Shown: positions 44,808 to 56,569 of the stretch, piece by piece
Position numbering within the stretch: the first letter of the stretch is position 1
Layout: every line of letters starts with the position of its first letter
Assembly: GCA_001939145.1 (NCBI GenBank)
Contig: LSRX01000697.1
Coordinates: forward strand, 220,703-284,702
Direction: 5' to 3'
Length of the DNA: 64,000 nucleotides
Origin: Symbiodinium microadriaticum
Taxonomy: Eukaryota; Sar; Dinophyceae; Suessiales; Symbiodiniaceae
Notes under the pieces: model-generated
Databases searched by the model: none
Told to the model about the DNA's origin: nothing
Seen by the model: the letters and a program-made list of their open reading frames with translations, nothing else
Made by a program: the position numbers and the translations under genes

Positions 44808-44838
44808 CACACACACACACACACACACATCCACACCC
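44718..44838. repeat. CA / CAGA / CA microsatellite
   Basis: A CA run, a CCCA stretch, about 15 CAGA units (44753-44807) and a second CA run. Confidence 0.95.
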
Positions 44839-45666
44839 GCGCGAGCGCGCGTGCACGCGCCTGCGAAAGAGAGTTCGAAGACAGAAGCTGGGAAGGTGCA
44901 AAGGCTGGACACTTTTTTCTGTGGTCTCCCTGCGATCCCAGCCGCTGCCTTGCAGGTTGGGTGCTTGGAGCACAACTTCACAACCAGTGACAGCTTCCTC
45001 GCCTCTGCGTCAGACTGGTTCCTGGCTCCAGTCATTCGTCAGTCCTCCTCATCATCGCCTCCACCTCCGCCACCTCTCACGGCTTCAGTAGTTGCGAAAT
45101 CTCCACAACATTTGGCGTGATATCTTGCAGGAGTAGCAGCTGGGCCTTTGGACGCCATCATCTTGCGGCGCACACGCCCTCACAAGCGTGGTGATTGAAA
45201 CTAGTCACTACTCTCGTCAAGTGGAGGGAGAAACTACAACAAGTTGCTGTACTGAGGGGTGTTTGATGCAGGATACTCTTACCGAGTTCAGAAAAGCAGG
45301 GAGAACCATCTCCCTAGTACGACGCATCACGCGCTGTGTATCGCATAGAAGATGCCAAGGCCTGTCGAGGAGCTAAACTCTGTACGCTCCAATTTCACTC
45401 TCTCTGTCTCTTTGCAGCAAGATTTGACTGTGAGCTGAAGAGACATAGTGGGCTGTCGAGCTCGCGCACAAAGTGCTACAACAGGAGTGATACATGATGA
45501 GACCATGATTCTAAAACCTTCTTACGCATGTTCGACTTTGATGCTGCAAGCAAAAGTCCCAATGTATCCAGTGTGATTCCATTTCGTCTGTCTTGTTCTG
45601 GGTCATGGGTTCTCTGCCCTCCATGTCTTCGGTGTGTGCGGGAGCTACTGACAAACTGCGGTCTGC

Positions 45667-47242
45667 CTGGCCGGCCACCACCGAATGGCGATGTGAGGGC
45701 AAAGTCAATGTGCTTCTCGCCTGGTTCGAGTGAACGGAGAGCCGAAGGCGCGCGTGGTTCCGGATAAGGAACAGGCTGTCCAATCGGACCAGGAATGATG
45801 GGATGTCGCCTCGTCTGCGACAGGTGGAAAGTACAGAGACCCTCTGCACAACTTGGGCGGGTGCAAATCTGCTTGCCCACGCGGATGTGTCTTTGGCGAA
45901 TCAGGGTGCGCCTCGGTGAGAGCTTGAGCACGGGACTACTAAAGCCTAGCTAGCACCCTTTTCAGCTGGTAGGAGCCCTGCGCATGGTGAATGGACTTAG
46001 CAAGGCCGAGCTTGAACACCTGACAAAGCCGAGCCCGATGCTTGCCAGTTCTGCGGCCGGAGCGGCGCCAAGAGCCCCTGCCTTCGTCTGGAGCCTGCGC
46101 TCCATGATCTTCGCAGTGGTGAGCCCGAGGACAAAGTCCAGCTTCCTCAACTGTTGATGAATTGTGCGGAATAGTGAGCCAGCTTAAGAGCTCAAGGGCA
46201 CTCAGGAAAGTTGATCCTGGAGCCATCCTGGTCAGTGGAAAGAGATTGCGCTTTGTGATCGAAAATTTGAATTGGCGATTCTTTGTTCTTGGACAGACAC
46301 TTGGCATTAAACCTTCAGCCGGTGTAAAGATGCTGCCCAAGAATCTTTTCTGACTCCAGCAGAAGACCAAGACGAACCATGCGACGCAGCAGGGCTTCTC
46401 CCTAGGGCAGCGATCTCGAATCATCTTCTCTCGCGCATGTATACGCACTATGACAAGATAGCCAGTTGGAGTATGCTGTATTAGCTGTTATATTCCGTTC
46501 GTTATATTCCGTTCCGCTACAGTACGAACCACACACAATACGTTACACTACACTGCATACACGAAACGACGTTACAGTACACTACTTTACTAATTTACAG
46601 TACACTACACTACAGTACACTTCACTACAGTACACTACTGCACGCTATACTGCCTTACACTGCACCGCATCACATTACACTACTTAACCTTCACTACGAT
46701 ACACTGCATGCCTTAAACGGTATTTCCATGCAATAGTAAACTCAGGTTCTGGATCCAGCTAGGGCCTGGAAGATGCGCGTTTCGCTGCGCTCCTCCTGGG
46801 TCAGGAGTGTGCGGGCCGCTGTGCGGATCTTCGCCAGCCTAAGTCGATTCGATGTGCGTATGGATCTTAAACTTGCACTCCTTGAGCAATGTTTGCTACT
46901 CGCTACTCAAACCCGAATTCGTGACATGCTGACCAAGCCAATGATGATGTTGCGATGTTGCAGTTGTCTAACGTGCCGTCCAGCACAATAATTCTGACTG
47001 GATGCGCGTACTGGACTCGCCAGACCTGTGCTGAGGGCAGTAGCAGTGCTTCATCCATACAGCCTACAGATCCCTAGACAGAATAAGCGACCCACCTCGC
47101 AAATGCCAAGATGAATATGTCAGAAGTCCAATGCACGACTCCGCTGGACCATTCTTTCAGACCTGCCTCACGCTTGTTTTTCAAGCCATACTCGCCAATA
47201 ATCTTCATCTCTCCATCCAAACGCTCCTTTCGCATGGGACTG
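45667..47242 (-). CDS. RPS9: Ribosomal protein RPS9 (uS4), many short exons
   Basis: Exons read in order: 47239-47167 (RKERLDGEMKIIGEYGLKN), 47025-47006 (20 nt, VWRVQY), 46838-46766 (LAKIRTAARTLLTQEE), 46401-about 46345 (GEALLRRMVRLGLLLESEK), 46145-46082 (KLDFVLGLTTAKIMERRLQ), 46019-45982 (VFKLGLAKSIHHA), 45911-45865 (RTLIRQRHIRVGKQI), 45809-45777 (CDIPSFLVRLDS), 45720-45667 (EKHIDFALTSPFGGGRPG). This is the eukaryotic uS4 sequence, including the S4 RNA-binding domain, of the small ribosomal subunit. Nearly all donors are GC. The first exon with the start and the Lys-rich tail after 45667 are not found. The 46401-46145 join is uncertain. The open frames at 45476-45931 and 45939-46448 are read-through of these exons and introns. 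Confidence 0.92.
46480..46700. repeat. Degenerate ACACT/TACAGT pentamer tract in an RPS9 intron
   Basis: Repeats of TACACTACAGTACACT with many substitutions fill much of the intron between 46402 and 46765. Confidence 0.75.
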
Positions 47243-47691
47243 GCAAAAGATGACTGGCAGATTCCTGCCCGGCGAGCAAAAACCAAAGATACCGGAAAAG
47301 CACACCTTCTCAAAGGGGCGCTTCGGCTTGCGGAAGGTCTTCCCATAGTTCTGATAGCCTCAAGCACTTCGGACTCAAGTTGCAAGTCAACACAGGCATG
47401 CATCCACCAAGCCCGGGGCTCTTCTTGCCCATGGCTGCGCAGGTCGCGGCCCCACAAAACACAAGCCGCTGCAAGCAAAACGAATCGTGCAATCATACAT
47501 GTGGTTCATATGTCAGAGGAAAATAGAGGAAACAAACCTAAAAGCAAGCCCAACCTGATGGACCGGATGAACAACTGTCACTGCGGATCCCGTGGGCTGC
47601 AAATCAATCTGTCAGGATCTTCAAAGCCGGCTCCTGTACCGATCTCCCGGCTTGCATGGAGCTTGCCCTGTCCAAAAGTTATCTTCTCGCG

Positions 47692-48003
47692 TCAAAGGTA
47701 CCTCCAATGATGACTCGGTAGCAAAGACCAGGCACAACAAGCCCTGTGAGCAAGCTCATGAGAAAAAGGCTGCCTCCCGCACCTCGCCACCTGAAACGGT
47801 GTAACAAACTCCAGCCCTCTTGGGATGATGTGCACTGACGCGCCTTCCGAGTCTTGCAGCTCAACAGCCTGGCACGGTTCTCTCAGCACATGGCGGCGAA
47901 ATCGCAAGACTTCACCTAAGAGCTCGTGCACTCTCATCCGAGCTCGCAGCAAGATCTTCTCCATGCGGCGCCCACACACGGAAGGAACAAACCTGGCGCT
48001 CAA
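47692..48003 (-). CDS. Unrecognised exon
   Basis: 103-residue frame: MEKILLRARMRVHELLGEVL then RFRRHVLREPCQAVELQ and VHIIPRGLEFVTPFQ. Amphipathic helix followed by strands, clearly coding-like. Lies just upstream of RPS9 in transcription order, on the same strand. No family recognised. Confidence 0.5.
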   Translation of the reverse strand: MSARFVPSVCGRRMEKILLRARMRVHELLGEVLRFRRHVLREPCQAVELQDSEGASVHIIPRGLEFVTPFQVARCGRQPFSHELAHRACCAWSLLPSHHWRYL

Positions 48004-48224
48004 ATGCTCAGCTCAGTTGACCTGGGGGAGGTCCGCCTCTGCCGAAATCCATCTCGGGCCGCATGCGTTGGCCTTGTAGCTCAATCGGGCACAGGCGAGC
48101 CCTTCCGCTTCGTCACATGCACAATGTGCACTACAGGGTTGGTCAGCGAGATATCTGCAGCCGAACCGACGCTGCACGCTGGACACTGCAGCCCTCGGGC
48201 ACGATCCCATCTTGAGTCTTGACA

Positions 48225-48601
48225 TTGCTCAGTAGCTCTGGGTTGAAACTTCGCGCTGTCTGACTTAGCGAAACTCTGCAGAGGTGCCCGCTCGGCTATG
48301 GGGAGTGGCTATGAGAGGCTGATGACTACCGGCGTGAGCTGCCAGTGTGTGTTTCCTTTGGGAAATCTTTGAATCAGAAGGGGGTTCAACAAAAAACTGC
48401 AGGTCTTAGCAGAGTCTTCGAGCACACTGTCTGCAGAGGCCGCTGCTAACTGCCAGCGGGGCTCTGGATCGCCTGCATCCACTCAACTCCCCCGTTCAAC
48501 TCCGCCTTCTCGCATATAGCGTATTATCTGCAATATATTCGAGATGATGTATCACATATACTTTATGATGTATACTATAACTATGTTATACATAATACAC
48601 C

Positions 48602-48632
<31 letters not shown>

Positions 48633-48735
48633 ATGATGTCTCATGTGTAACCTCCAACTGACATCATGAAAATCAACCCTTTGCCGCAAGAGCCTGCCAT
48701 GGCTAAGCAGAATCTGCCGCTTGATTGAAAGGAGT
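48225..48735. other. No gene; TA/TG microsatellite
   Basis: Contains TATA and TGTG runs at about 48600-48634. No coding pattern. Confidence 0.5.
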
Positions 48736-48737
48736 CC

Positions 48738-49240
48738 TCAGCCCCTGCGGCCTCTTAAGAGGATGTATTTCGGGTTTGAAAATCTAACTCTGTGAAAGAA
48801 ACATCTGCTGAAGGTGCTCGTTTCTTTTTCCGCTAATTTGACGACCATGTTCCCAAAGTCTTCCTGTTCCATGGCGCTCCATGACACGATGATCCGTGCG
48901 AAACCCATGTAATCTCTGTTCTTTGCCTGGGCCACTTGTCAACGCTCATGCACCTCGTCACGCTCAGCTGTTGTGAACTCGAGCTTTGGCTCGGTTGTGC
49001 ACTGCGCTCGTGCCGGCCTAAGCTTTTTCGACTGCTAGCCGTCAGACTGCGCCAGCCGCCTCTCTCGCTTGCAATCACTTGCGGAGGGCCTTCAACCGCC
49101 AAGAGCACATCTTCGCTTCATCACCGCAGCATTACGGGCACGGATGCCTTGAGCCGCAGCTCGATGACCCAGTCCTTCTTCTTGAAGCGATCGATCTGCG
49201 CTGCAGGCATTTTTGCTGGCATGCGCGACAAAGCGTAGCG
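48738..49240 (-). CDS. Unrecognised two-exon protein
   Basis: Piece 1 (49225-49127): MPAKMPAAQIDRFKKKDWVI then ELRLKASVPVMLR. Piece 2 (48932-48830): QAKNRDYMGFARIIVSWSAM then EQEDFGNMVVKLAEKE. Both look globular. Function unknown. Confidence 0.45.
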
Positions 49241-49385
49241 AGCAGCGCCAACATCGCAGTGAACGGATCAGAAAGCAACCTGCCCCTGTGCTCATTCTCT
49301 AGTCTAGTCTACTCTCCAAAACATCTTCAGCTCATGCAGAGCCTGGCGCTGTCGGCCCCAGTCATTCGGCTTGGGTGCCAAGTCA

Positions 49386-50035
49386 TCAGAAACGAAACCT
49401 GACACCAGGAGAGTCCATTCTTCCGCCCCTCATTTTCACCCGTCTAGGCACAGAGCCCAAATTTGGAGGGACCTGAGCCACAACGTGGCGGATCCAGCAG
49501 CTGCGCGGTACGACGGAGGAAGCGGGCTTGAGCTCCAAACGATGACCCGTCGCGTCCCACCGACTCGCATACCGATCAACGCCTTCAGGTTTAAGACTTA
49601 GGCATGCCCATGGAATGCGAACACGTGAAGCCCAAGCCTTTTTGATGCCTTCAATGACTTTGTCGCCTGTGTGCATGCTGACATAAGGCGCCCAAAATCA
49701 AAAGCACTGAGACACAAGCGACACTGCACGGTGCCTTATCCACAGAAGTCTATGGAGTTCGTCTGTCTGGGTATGAGCTCTTTGGGTTCCAAAAGCTCAC
49801 CCCACTGACCCTCTGCCACCTTTGTCTCCGATCGGCGAGAAGCGCAACTCAGGCGAACCTCGGAGTCGAAGCGATGCCAGCGCGTGCAATCAGGTGCTCC
49901 AGCTCCAGGGAATGTCGTCGGCGGTTGACACCGGCTAAGGCTCGCGCCGACACCGAACTTCTCATCTATACCTCTCCCCTCGCAGGAACCAGTGACTCCC
50001 ACAGTCACATGCCAACGTGCAAGTTTCCACGACAC
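49386..50035 (-). CDS. Unrecognised exons
   Basis: 49676-49450 contains MHTGDKVIEGIKKAWASRVR and KPEGVDRYASRWDATGHRLE. 49870-49736 contains FDSEVRLSCASRRSETKVAE and ends GQWGELLEPKEL...DFCG with a stop. They could belong to two genes or one. Confidence 0.4.
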
Positions 50036-50861
50036 CGAGCCGAGGAAGCTGCTGGATCAAAACCAAACGAGGCATCCACGAAGTAGCCGTTACTTCTCCT
50101 CAGACTCCAATCCACCTCAGCTGTTGCTGTGCCGCATAAGCATTTTGACAAGAGGTCGGGCTGCATCCGATATCGGTATGGCTAGTATGACTCGGACTTT
50201 TGCTATCTCCCTGCTCGCACTTACCGTGCGCGATTGCACCTGCCTGTTTTGGACAGGCCAATGCCTCCAGCCGCCCAGCTTGAAAGATATGCCAGGCTAC
50301 GCAGCCACGCACATTGAATGAGTAGGCGTCTACTGCCCTCGATTCGGACGGCGGATCCACCTACCTACTTGCGACACGTAGAGGCAGATGGAAGCCAAGA
50401 AGACATTACCTTGATGGCAGAAATGACAGTAAGGAGGAAACTATGGAAGAGCGTTGGGATTGAACTCCCAGATTTAACCGAAAACCTGCCTCGTAATCAC
50501 CACTTCGTCGCAAAGCCATGCAGGCCGCATACTAGTTCCTGCTTTCTTCTGCTTAGCAGTGCAGGACGCTACAACCTGCTCCTGCAAAGATAGCCTTCTG
50601 TCATGTATACCGAGACTGCACCAGGAAGTCTTGAAGGCGCGCACCGCCACTTTGAGATGCGAGTCACAGCAAACGAAGACGCGAAGGGTCCAAATATTTT
50701 TTTTCTTGACATTCTCTGGCTTCATGTGTGTTTTTGTTTGGCTCCGTTTGCGGTCTAGGGAAACAACCTATGCACAGGATGCCTTAAGCCTCCTTGCGCC
50801 GAGCTAGAATCCACAGCCAGGCTGCGAATTAAGTCTCACAGCGAACCGTCAGAGCCGCGAT

Positions 50862-52111
50862 TCAGCCCTTACAGCTGACGACTTTGACGTGTGCAAGCTG
50901 ATTGTCCAGACCCTCGGGGCTTCTCACCTCGTTGCTGTCCTCCAGCTCGCTTCGAGTACTGGGCAGCTGGCATGGCCTCAGCCACCTCGCCTTCGCCCAT
51001 TGTCCAAGCATAACGGCAACTCGTTCTACTGCTCCAAATAGGCTCATCAACGTCGCAAGATATGCACAGCGCATGACCAGGTCTCTGGTGAATGTGCGCG
51101 ACAGCCCAACCAGGTTGCCACTCGCATCCCAAACCAGGTATGTCTTCTCCAGGAACTGCCATGCAAGGATCAGTTTTTGGAGCGGTCCTGCCTCTGTGTA
51201 AAATTGCGAAATGACGGCGTAGTTATACAGTTGATTCAGCGGTGCACTCAGCACTGCTGTCAGAATAGATGCTAGAAAATCACCGATAAATGTCATCAGA
51301 TCTGGATGCGGAGCCCTTATGTTGGCACGAGCCAGCCAACGACGGAAACCAGACTGGACTGGATCGGACAGAATCCGAATGCCACCTCAGCTTGGGCGGG
51401 GTTGCACAAGCAGACGGAATGAATGGCGCACACTTGCAGCTGGAAGCGACACCGAACCAGGCTCCCGCGCCAATGCAAGTGTCTAGGATCTCGACACATC
51501 TACCATCTACGACAGAAACTTCCGAGGAGTCTAAGTTGCCAAGCGACTCATTGCGAGACAGTTTCCTGAGCGCACGCAGGTGTCTAGCTGGATGCAAAGC
51601 ATTGTCTCTGCCAACGTGGCCAAGCTTCGGAGAAACAAGAATATGACTCCCGGGCCGAACGGGCTGAACACGTTGCCGACGTCCATAGAACCATGGCCAG
51701 CATTGAATGCCATCCTTGCGTTGACCGTCTGTGGTCCATACCTCGTGACCGCAAATGCTTGCTGAAACCCGGGGACACACGAAAGTCTCGAAAATTGGTG
51801 CATCCCAGCATCGTCAGTAGAGTCTCAGCGAGCGCTGCCAGAACCACTGCATGGACAGCCCCACAGGCACTATTCAGCATGTGGTAGAGCGGCCCCAGCA
51901 CAACAAACTGCGGGCAGCTGGTCCAAAGCGTGACTTTGGCACCAGTCCAAGCATGCAAGCCATCGGCGTAGAGCGCGCTGTAGATGTCCTCGGTACTCCG
52001 ACTGCGTCCTTCTTCTGAAGCTCCAGGCTCTGGACATGATTTTAAAGCATACATGCATCTGTGCCGCATGCTGGTGTGCAGAGGATCCCCTTTATTGGTC
52101 TTGTCTACCAT
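50862..52111 (-). CDS. Carrier-like multi-pass membrane protein, copy 2
   Basis: Start ATG at 52111 (AAAATGG context). Exon 1 to about 51810: MVDKTNKGDPLHTSMRHRCM, DIYSALYADGLHAWTGAKVT, CPQFVVLGPLYHML, GAVHAVVLAALAETLLTM. A middle piece (about 51780-51600) contains VIFLFLRSLATLAETMLCIQ. The last exon (about 51370-50862) contains GFRRWLARANIRAPHPDLMT, FIGDFLASILTAVLSAPLNQ, LYNYAVIS and RDLVMRCAYLATLMSLFGAVE. Repeated pairs of membrane helices with W-G and P--- turns suggest a divergent mitochondrial-carrier-type fold, but the classic P-x-D/E-x-x-K/R signature is degraded. Substrate unknown. Confidence 0.5.
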
Positions 52112-52719
52112 TTTGGTTGGGGTCTTGCTTCAGAAAACAGTAGCAAGAAAGAGACCATGAATTTGGCAGAACTCACAAAAACCAAGAAAAATGAATGAAA
52201 GTTGAATCAATCAACCAGTTCGAAACATGTCCACGCCTCATGATCCGTGCAAATCTCGGACGGTTGTCGCTGCTGAACTAGAAGTGGCGCCGCGCACGCC
52301 ATTCCCACCGCCCCTTCCCTGAATTGTTGCTTGTTATCCTGACTTTGTTTGCACGGCACTTCTCCCGCAGGTGTATGCGGCACGCGAGTAGCTTGTCAGT
52401 GTGTTCTATCGCTCGGCATGACCATACCCAAGACAACGGGCTTGAGAATCACATCCCGTTCAACCGGAAATCGTATCCGGCAAGTCAACGAAGCAACACT
52501 CTAGATGAAATTAAGGCGTGTACTTTCGGCCTGCGCATGAATTAAGGTAAAGATACTAGTTACATCTAGCTACTAGTAAATTCTAGCACGATTCTCACTC
52601 AATCTCGACAAACGCGCTGGCACACGGAGTACACGTGCGCCAGAGCCATTTGCATGTATCGCAGAGAAGTCTCTTTCATGGAGATTGGACAAATGCACGG
52701 GGTCGTCTGCCGCGGCATT

Positions 52720-53134
52720 TCAGGTCGCTTGCATGGGGTCAAGAGCTGAGGAACTGTGCGACCGAGTATCAATCGCCGACTGGTCCGGATAGTGGCTTGC
52801 TATCGTGAGAGCATTCCGCAAAGGCGTTAACAAACAAATGCAGAGTGGACCGCCGATGGCCCCTGCTAGAAGCAATGGCAGTTCCGGCAATGCGAGCGAT
52901 GTCATCCTGGCGCCGGCCAGTAATTAAAAGTTTGTAGTTCGTGCCACCACTCTCATTCAGTGACTTGTTGCTACAGCCCTCGATCAGCACGACGGTATGA
53001 TACAGAGTACAGACAGCTTCCCGTAGAACCGGCGCGCAGAAACCAAAGCTACAGTGCTTCAACGACTCCAACCTCGCCCTTCGCGAGCACCATCGCTGCC
53101 AACAGCGACCTCCAAGAAGCCAACTACTGGGCAT
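52720..53134 (-). CDS. Carrier-like membrane protein, copy 1 (C-terminal exons)
   Basis: Exon near 53060-52960: SLKHCSFGFCAPVLREAVCT then LYHTVVLIEGC. Next exon at acceptor GCGCCAG|GATGACATC near 52909: TSLALPELPLLLAGAIGGPL, CICLLTPLRNALTIAS, and a Ser/His-rich end with a stop at 52720. The LLLAGAIGG-LLTPLRNALT segment corresponds in place and pattern to FLASILTAVLSAPLNQLYNY of the gene at 50862-52111, so the two look like neighbouring diverged paralogues. Upstream exons may lie at 53400-53640. Confidence 0.45.
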
Positions 53135-53469
53135 CGATGCTTGTGGACGGTTTCAAAGCATTACGGATGAAGCTTCTTCGGGCATCTGGTCCTCAGACGC
53201 TGAAGTCGGCTGGAACTGGCTTGCTAATGTCAGCTAGCAGCTAGCGTTCCTGTGCATGCCAAGTGACTTCTCTTGGGCATCGACCTCTCAGCAAGGCCAA
53301 GCTCCCCAACTGTTTTCCTGCAGTACAGTAGCAGGCCCTGACCTCGCTCGTGCCAACATTGGGTCTTGGCTGAGTTGCCGACCCCTGGCAGGAATCCTTT
53401 AGCGCGTTGGACGGCTCGGCAGAAAACTTGAGCCGACACCATCCAAGCCCGTGCCAGTGCGGCTCGAGA

Positions 53470-54440
53470 TGTGCCTAGGGCCTAGTGCGGTAGCTCTGCC
53501 CCCTTCCGCATGACACTCAGCTTCGGGCCACAACAATGTCATCTTGAGCGCAGCATTCGTCGCCCTTTCCTGGTGGACAACAACAACCCGAGTTGCCCAC
53601 AGCGCCCTCGAACACAGACACGAGAAGCTGATGGATCGCTGCGGTCTAATGCTTTGAAGCAAGCTACCTGATGCCAGATCGAGAATCCTCCAAGCCAAGG
53701 CTGAGCACAAGCTTTGCTTAGGCTCGAGGCTCCACGTCGTCTTTACACTGACATTAGAACATCAGTCTGCGGTTGAAGTTTCGTTCGTCCTGAGGCCATC
53801 CGGTGTCTTTGTGAAGTCAGCGATGCCACCGCCATCCAATTTGACTTTCTGCGGGCGGGTGGGCGGAACAGACTCGATTGAAAAGCAAAGTTGTGACGCG
53901 CCTCAAGAATAACAGCCGAAGTCTAGAAAGCTGAATTGCTTCTAAGCCTACCATCCACAAAGACACTTTTGCCAACACCTGTACACATTTCTCTGCTCGC
54001 AGTCGTCAGCTCCGTCAAGAATGCTGGAGCTTAAACTTTTTAGTGGGCAAGCGAGACCCTGGACGTTGCTGTTGTCCATGTCTTTGGCTTGACACATAAT
54101 TCGAAACTCTTAACACGGTGCTTGGCCGAGCTGCATTTCGAGAGAATGATATTTGTTCAATAATTGTTCTTTACGTGAGTTCGCAAAAGATCAGCCTGCC
54201 CGTGCCCGTGTCTTCGCAGACACGATCAGGGCATTGCCTCTTATAAGATCTATTGGCAGCAACTTTCAAGCTACGTTTCGTAGGCGAGTAACTCCCAGTA
54301 GTCTTCTTGAGCCCGGCAATCAGCGGAAGCGAAAGCATTCAAAGTCACGTCGACTGCTTTGTCCAACCGAAGACCAGGCTGCTTGCGCAGGATGGATGGG
54401 GACAAAGAAGTGCACGCCTCAGGGTTTGGGACTACAGGAG
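53470..54440. other. No confident gene
   Basis: Possible 5' exons of the membrane protein at 53134 within 53400-53710. The rest shows nothing clear. Confidence 0.3.
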
Positions 54441-54449
54441 ACTGACAGA

Positions 54450-54989
54450 TCTACCTGTTGCCTCCCTCCTGCAGCGCACTTGCAGAGCTTGCTGTTGGAA
54501 GCCTCGTGGTTGGCACTGGTGCAACAACTGCCGCTGCATCTTCAGGCGTTGGGCAGTCTGGGTTCGAAAGATCAGATTGAAAGGGAGGCACCTGCCGGTG
54601 CAGCTGAGCATTCACACGAGCAGCAGATGCAGGTGGCCATAGGCCTACTCTATAACCTCAAGCACTCACACGCACCACCAGGCCTGGTTACCTGTTCTGA
54701 TGCCATCTGATTCTTGTGGATTGTCTTGGGGGTTGTCTGCAACCGAGAAATGGCTGTGGAAACACTCCTTGTGGAAGGTGTGCTTGCACTGCATCACCAC
54801 GACGAAAAAGCCAGCTTTGATCTCTCCATTGCACAAATTGCAGCGAACGGTGGAGAAACCAACATCCCGCAAACTTGCGTTGACGCATTGCTTGTGGCTT
54901 GCCAAGTACAGGCGATCGTGCTCATTCACCACTTCCATTGCAGTGGACTGCTGCGCCGCTCCATTGCTTCGGGGTTTTAGAACAGCCAC
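54450..54989 (-). CDS. RING-type zinc finger protein
   Basis: Frame 54989-54666 starts MAVLKPRSNG. TVRCNLCNGEIKAG (Cys50, Cys53) followed by VVVMQCKHTFHKECF (Cys68, His70, His73, Cys76) gives the first six zinc ligands of a RING-H2-like finger, which usually marks E3 ubiquitin ligases. The last Cys pair must lie in the next exon. A further coding piece on the same strand (54640-54452) contains ASAARVNAQLHRQVPPFQSD and a Pro/Ala/Ser-rich end with a stop. The longer plus-strand frame 54153-54710 is its mirror. Ligase activity is inferred. Confidence 0.65.
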
Positions 54990-55383
54990 TCTGTTGAATC
55001 GAGAACCTGCAGCTTTTTACTACTTCGAGCTTACTAACGAGCTCGAGGAATCGGCGAGCTTGCAACAACTCTTCTCGGTTTCTTAAAGTCTTAGTCTGCT
55101 TCGAGGCATGGCGGGGCAGCGGTCACATCAAAGCACGATTGTGGCGGCTCGCAAGCGTCCACTTCGCACACACAGTCGACTGCGGGGCTTGGGCACGGCT
55201 CCGCATGTTGCGGCATTCTGGGCAGAGGCACTCTAAAGACACTACTTGTCAAGTCCCGCCCATGTTTTTGAGGTCATCTGTTCGGCAGCGGCTGCAGACT
55301 AGCGAGAGCATCGCAAAACCTCATTTGGCACGCAGGAAAGCAATTCTCTACTGATATGCTAGTATGTTCAACATCGGCAGGTA

Positions 55384-55733
55384 TCAGGCGGCTGTGCTGC
55401 GTCGAGACTTCACAAACATTTGCAGGCCAAGCGGCTCTTGAGCGGCAGTCGCATGGTCAAACTCGAAGAAGTACAACTTTTGCTCCCGAGCATCTGACCG
55501 GGACCCACCTGGCAAAGCCGTTCTGATTCTGGTGTAGCTGCATGCTACCACAATGCTTTGTTGATGCCTTTCGGCTCTGCTGAGTCTTTGAGATGCAACC
55601 GTTTGTGGTGCGAAAACGATCGTGCACCGCATCTGTCAGCCTCCTCTGTGCGGCGATGTAAAGCGTCCCAGGCTCGACCTTTGGCGAACTTGCGAAGCTA
55701 TCTTCACTGGCGGTCACGAGCATTTATTCACTC
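55384..55733 (-). CDS. Unrecognised protein, C-terminal exons
   Basis: First piece from 55723: MLVTASEDSFASSPKVEPGT then LYIAAQRRLTDAVHDRFRTT. Last piece: REQKLYFFEFDHATAAQEPL, GLQMFVKSRRSTAA, stop at 55384. The two are in different frames with an unresolved intron between. Confidence 0.45.
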
Positions 55734-56097
55734 CGGTTTTGTGCATCTGAATTTCTCCGTCCCTGCTCTGTGTCTTCCTCTCCCTTCCTATTTCGAACCT
55801 ATCCAATGGGGACTGGGTGTGCTGCGAGCGTCGCTTCTTCCGATGCACTTCCAAGGACATGATTCCCGGGCCGACCAAGCAACACCTGCTTGAGGCCGAA
55901 ACAAACACTCGGATTCGCAGCAGTAGTATAAAATAGTAGAATACAGTATAGTACAACAGAATCACTCGAGTGCGAAACCTCTCCACTTCGCCGGCTCCGA
56001 CATCCACCACTGTCTTGACTTGGTCAACCGAGCCCTGGACAGTCCAGTCAAGATCGAAGGTTTCATGCTGTGGCTAGAGCGGATGTGCCACGAGCAT

Positions 56098-56430
56098 CTA
56101 CGAGCCTTCTCGTAGATGAGCCTCAATAACAAAAACCATCTCGCGGCGCAGAAAGCATCGGTCAGCGAGGATGCAGGCGAGGAACAACTGGCTGCCTGTG
56201 ACTAGTAGACTTCGGCAATCGTGCCGCTTCCATCCTTGAACACCAGTCGTCAGTCTGTGCACCTCCAGGCGTTTACTACTGGGCCATGTTCGGTTCCTGA
56301 AACCGCTTTCCTGAAGAGTCACAGTCAGGCCTCTGCTCGAAGGCACCCGGCTCGCAAGCCGGTCGAAGGTGTCCCAGCTGCTGCCTGCATCATGTCCGTC
56401 CGCAATCAATGAGCCGATGCTCAGAAACAC
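56098..56430 (-). CDS. Unrecognised protein, C-terminal exon
   Basis: Frame with MFLSIGSLIADGHDAGSSWD, GLTVTLQESGFRNRTW and VTGSQLFLACILADRCFLRR, ending shortly after EMVFVIEAHLREGS. Coding-like, function unknown. Confidence 0.4.
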   Translation of the reverse strand: MFLSIGSLIADGHDAGSSWDTFDRLASRVPSSRGLTVTLQESGFRNRTWPSSKRLEVHRLTTGVQGWKRHDCRSLLVTGSQLFLACILADRCFLRREMVFVIEAHLREGS

Positions 56431-56569
56431 CGAGCCGACTCAGCCATGCCTTTCCGGATTCAGCATGGGACTCTCGCCCCCTGTCTCCTTGAAAACCAGC
56501 GGCTGCGCTTGCTTCTGCCACGCCCAAACCACAAGCACCCACATCATATGAAAAACGAAACTCAACACA

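Noticed and set aside
54153-54710. 185-residue plus-strand open frame
   Set aside because: It mirrors minus-strand coding sequence next to the RING exon, which reads much better.
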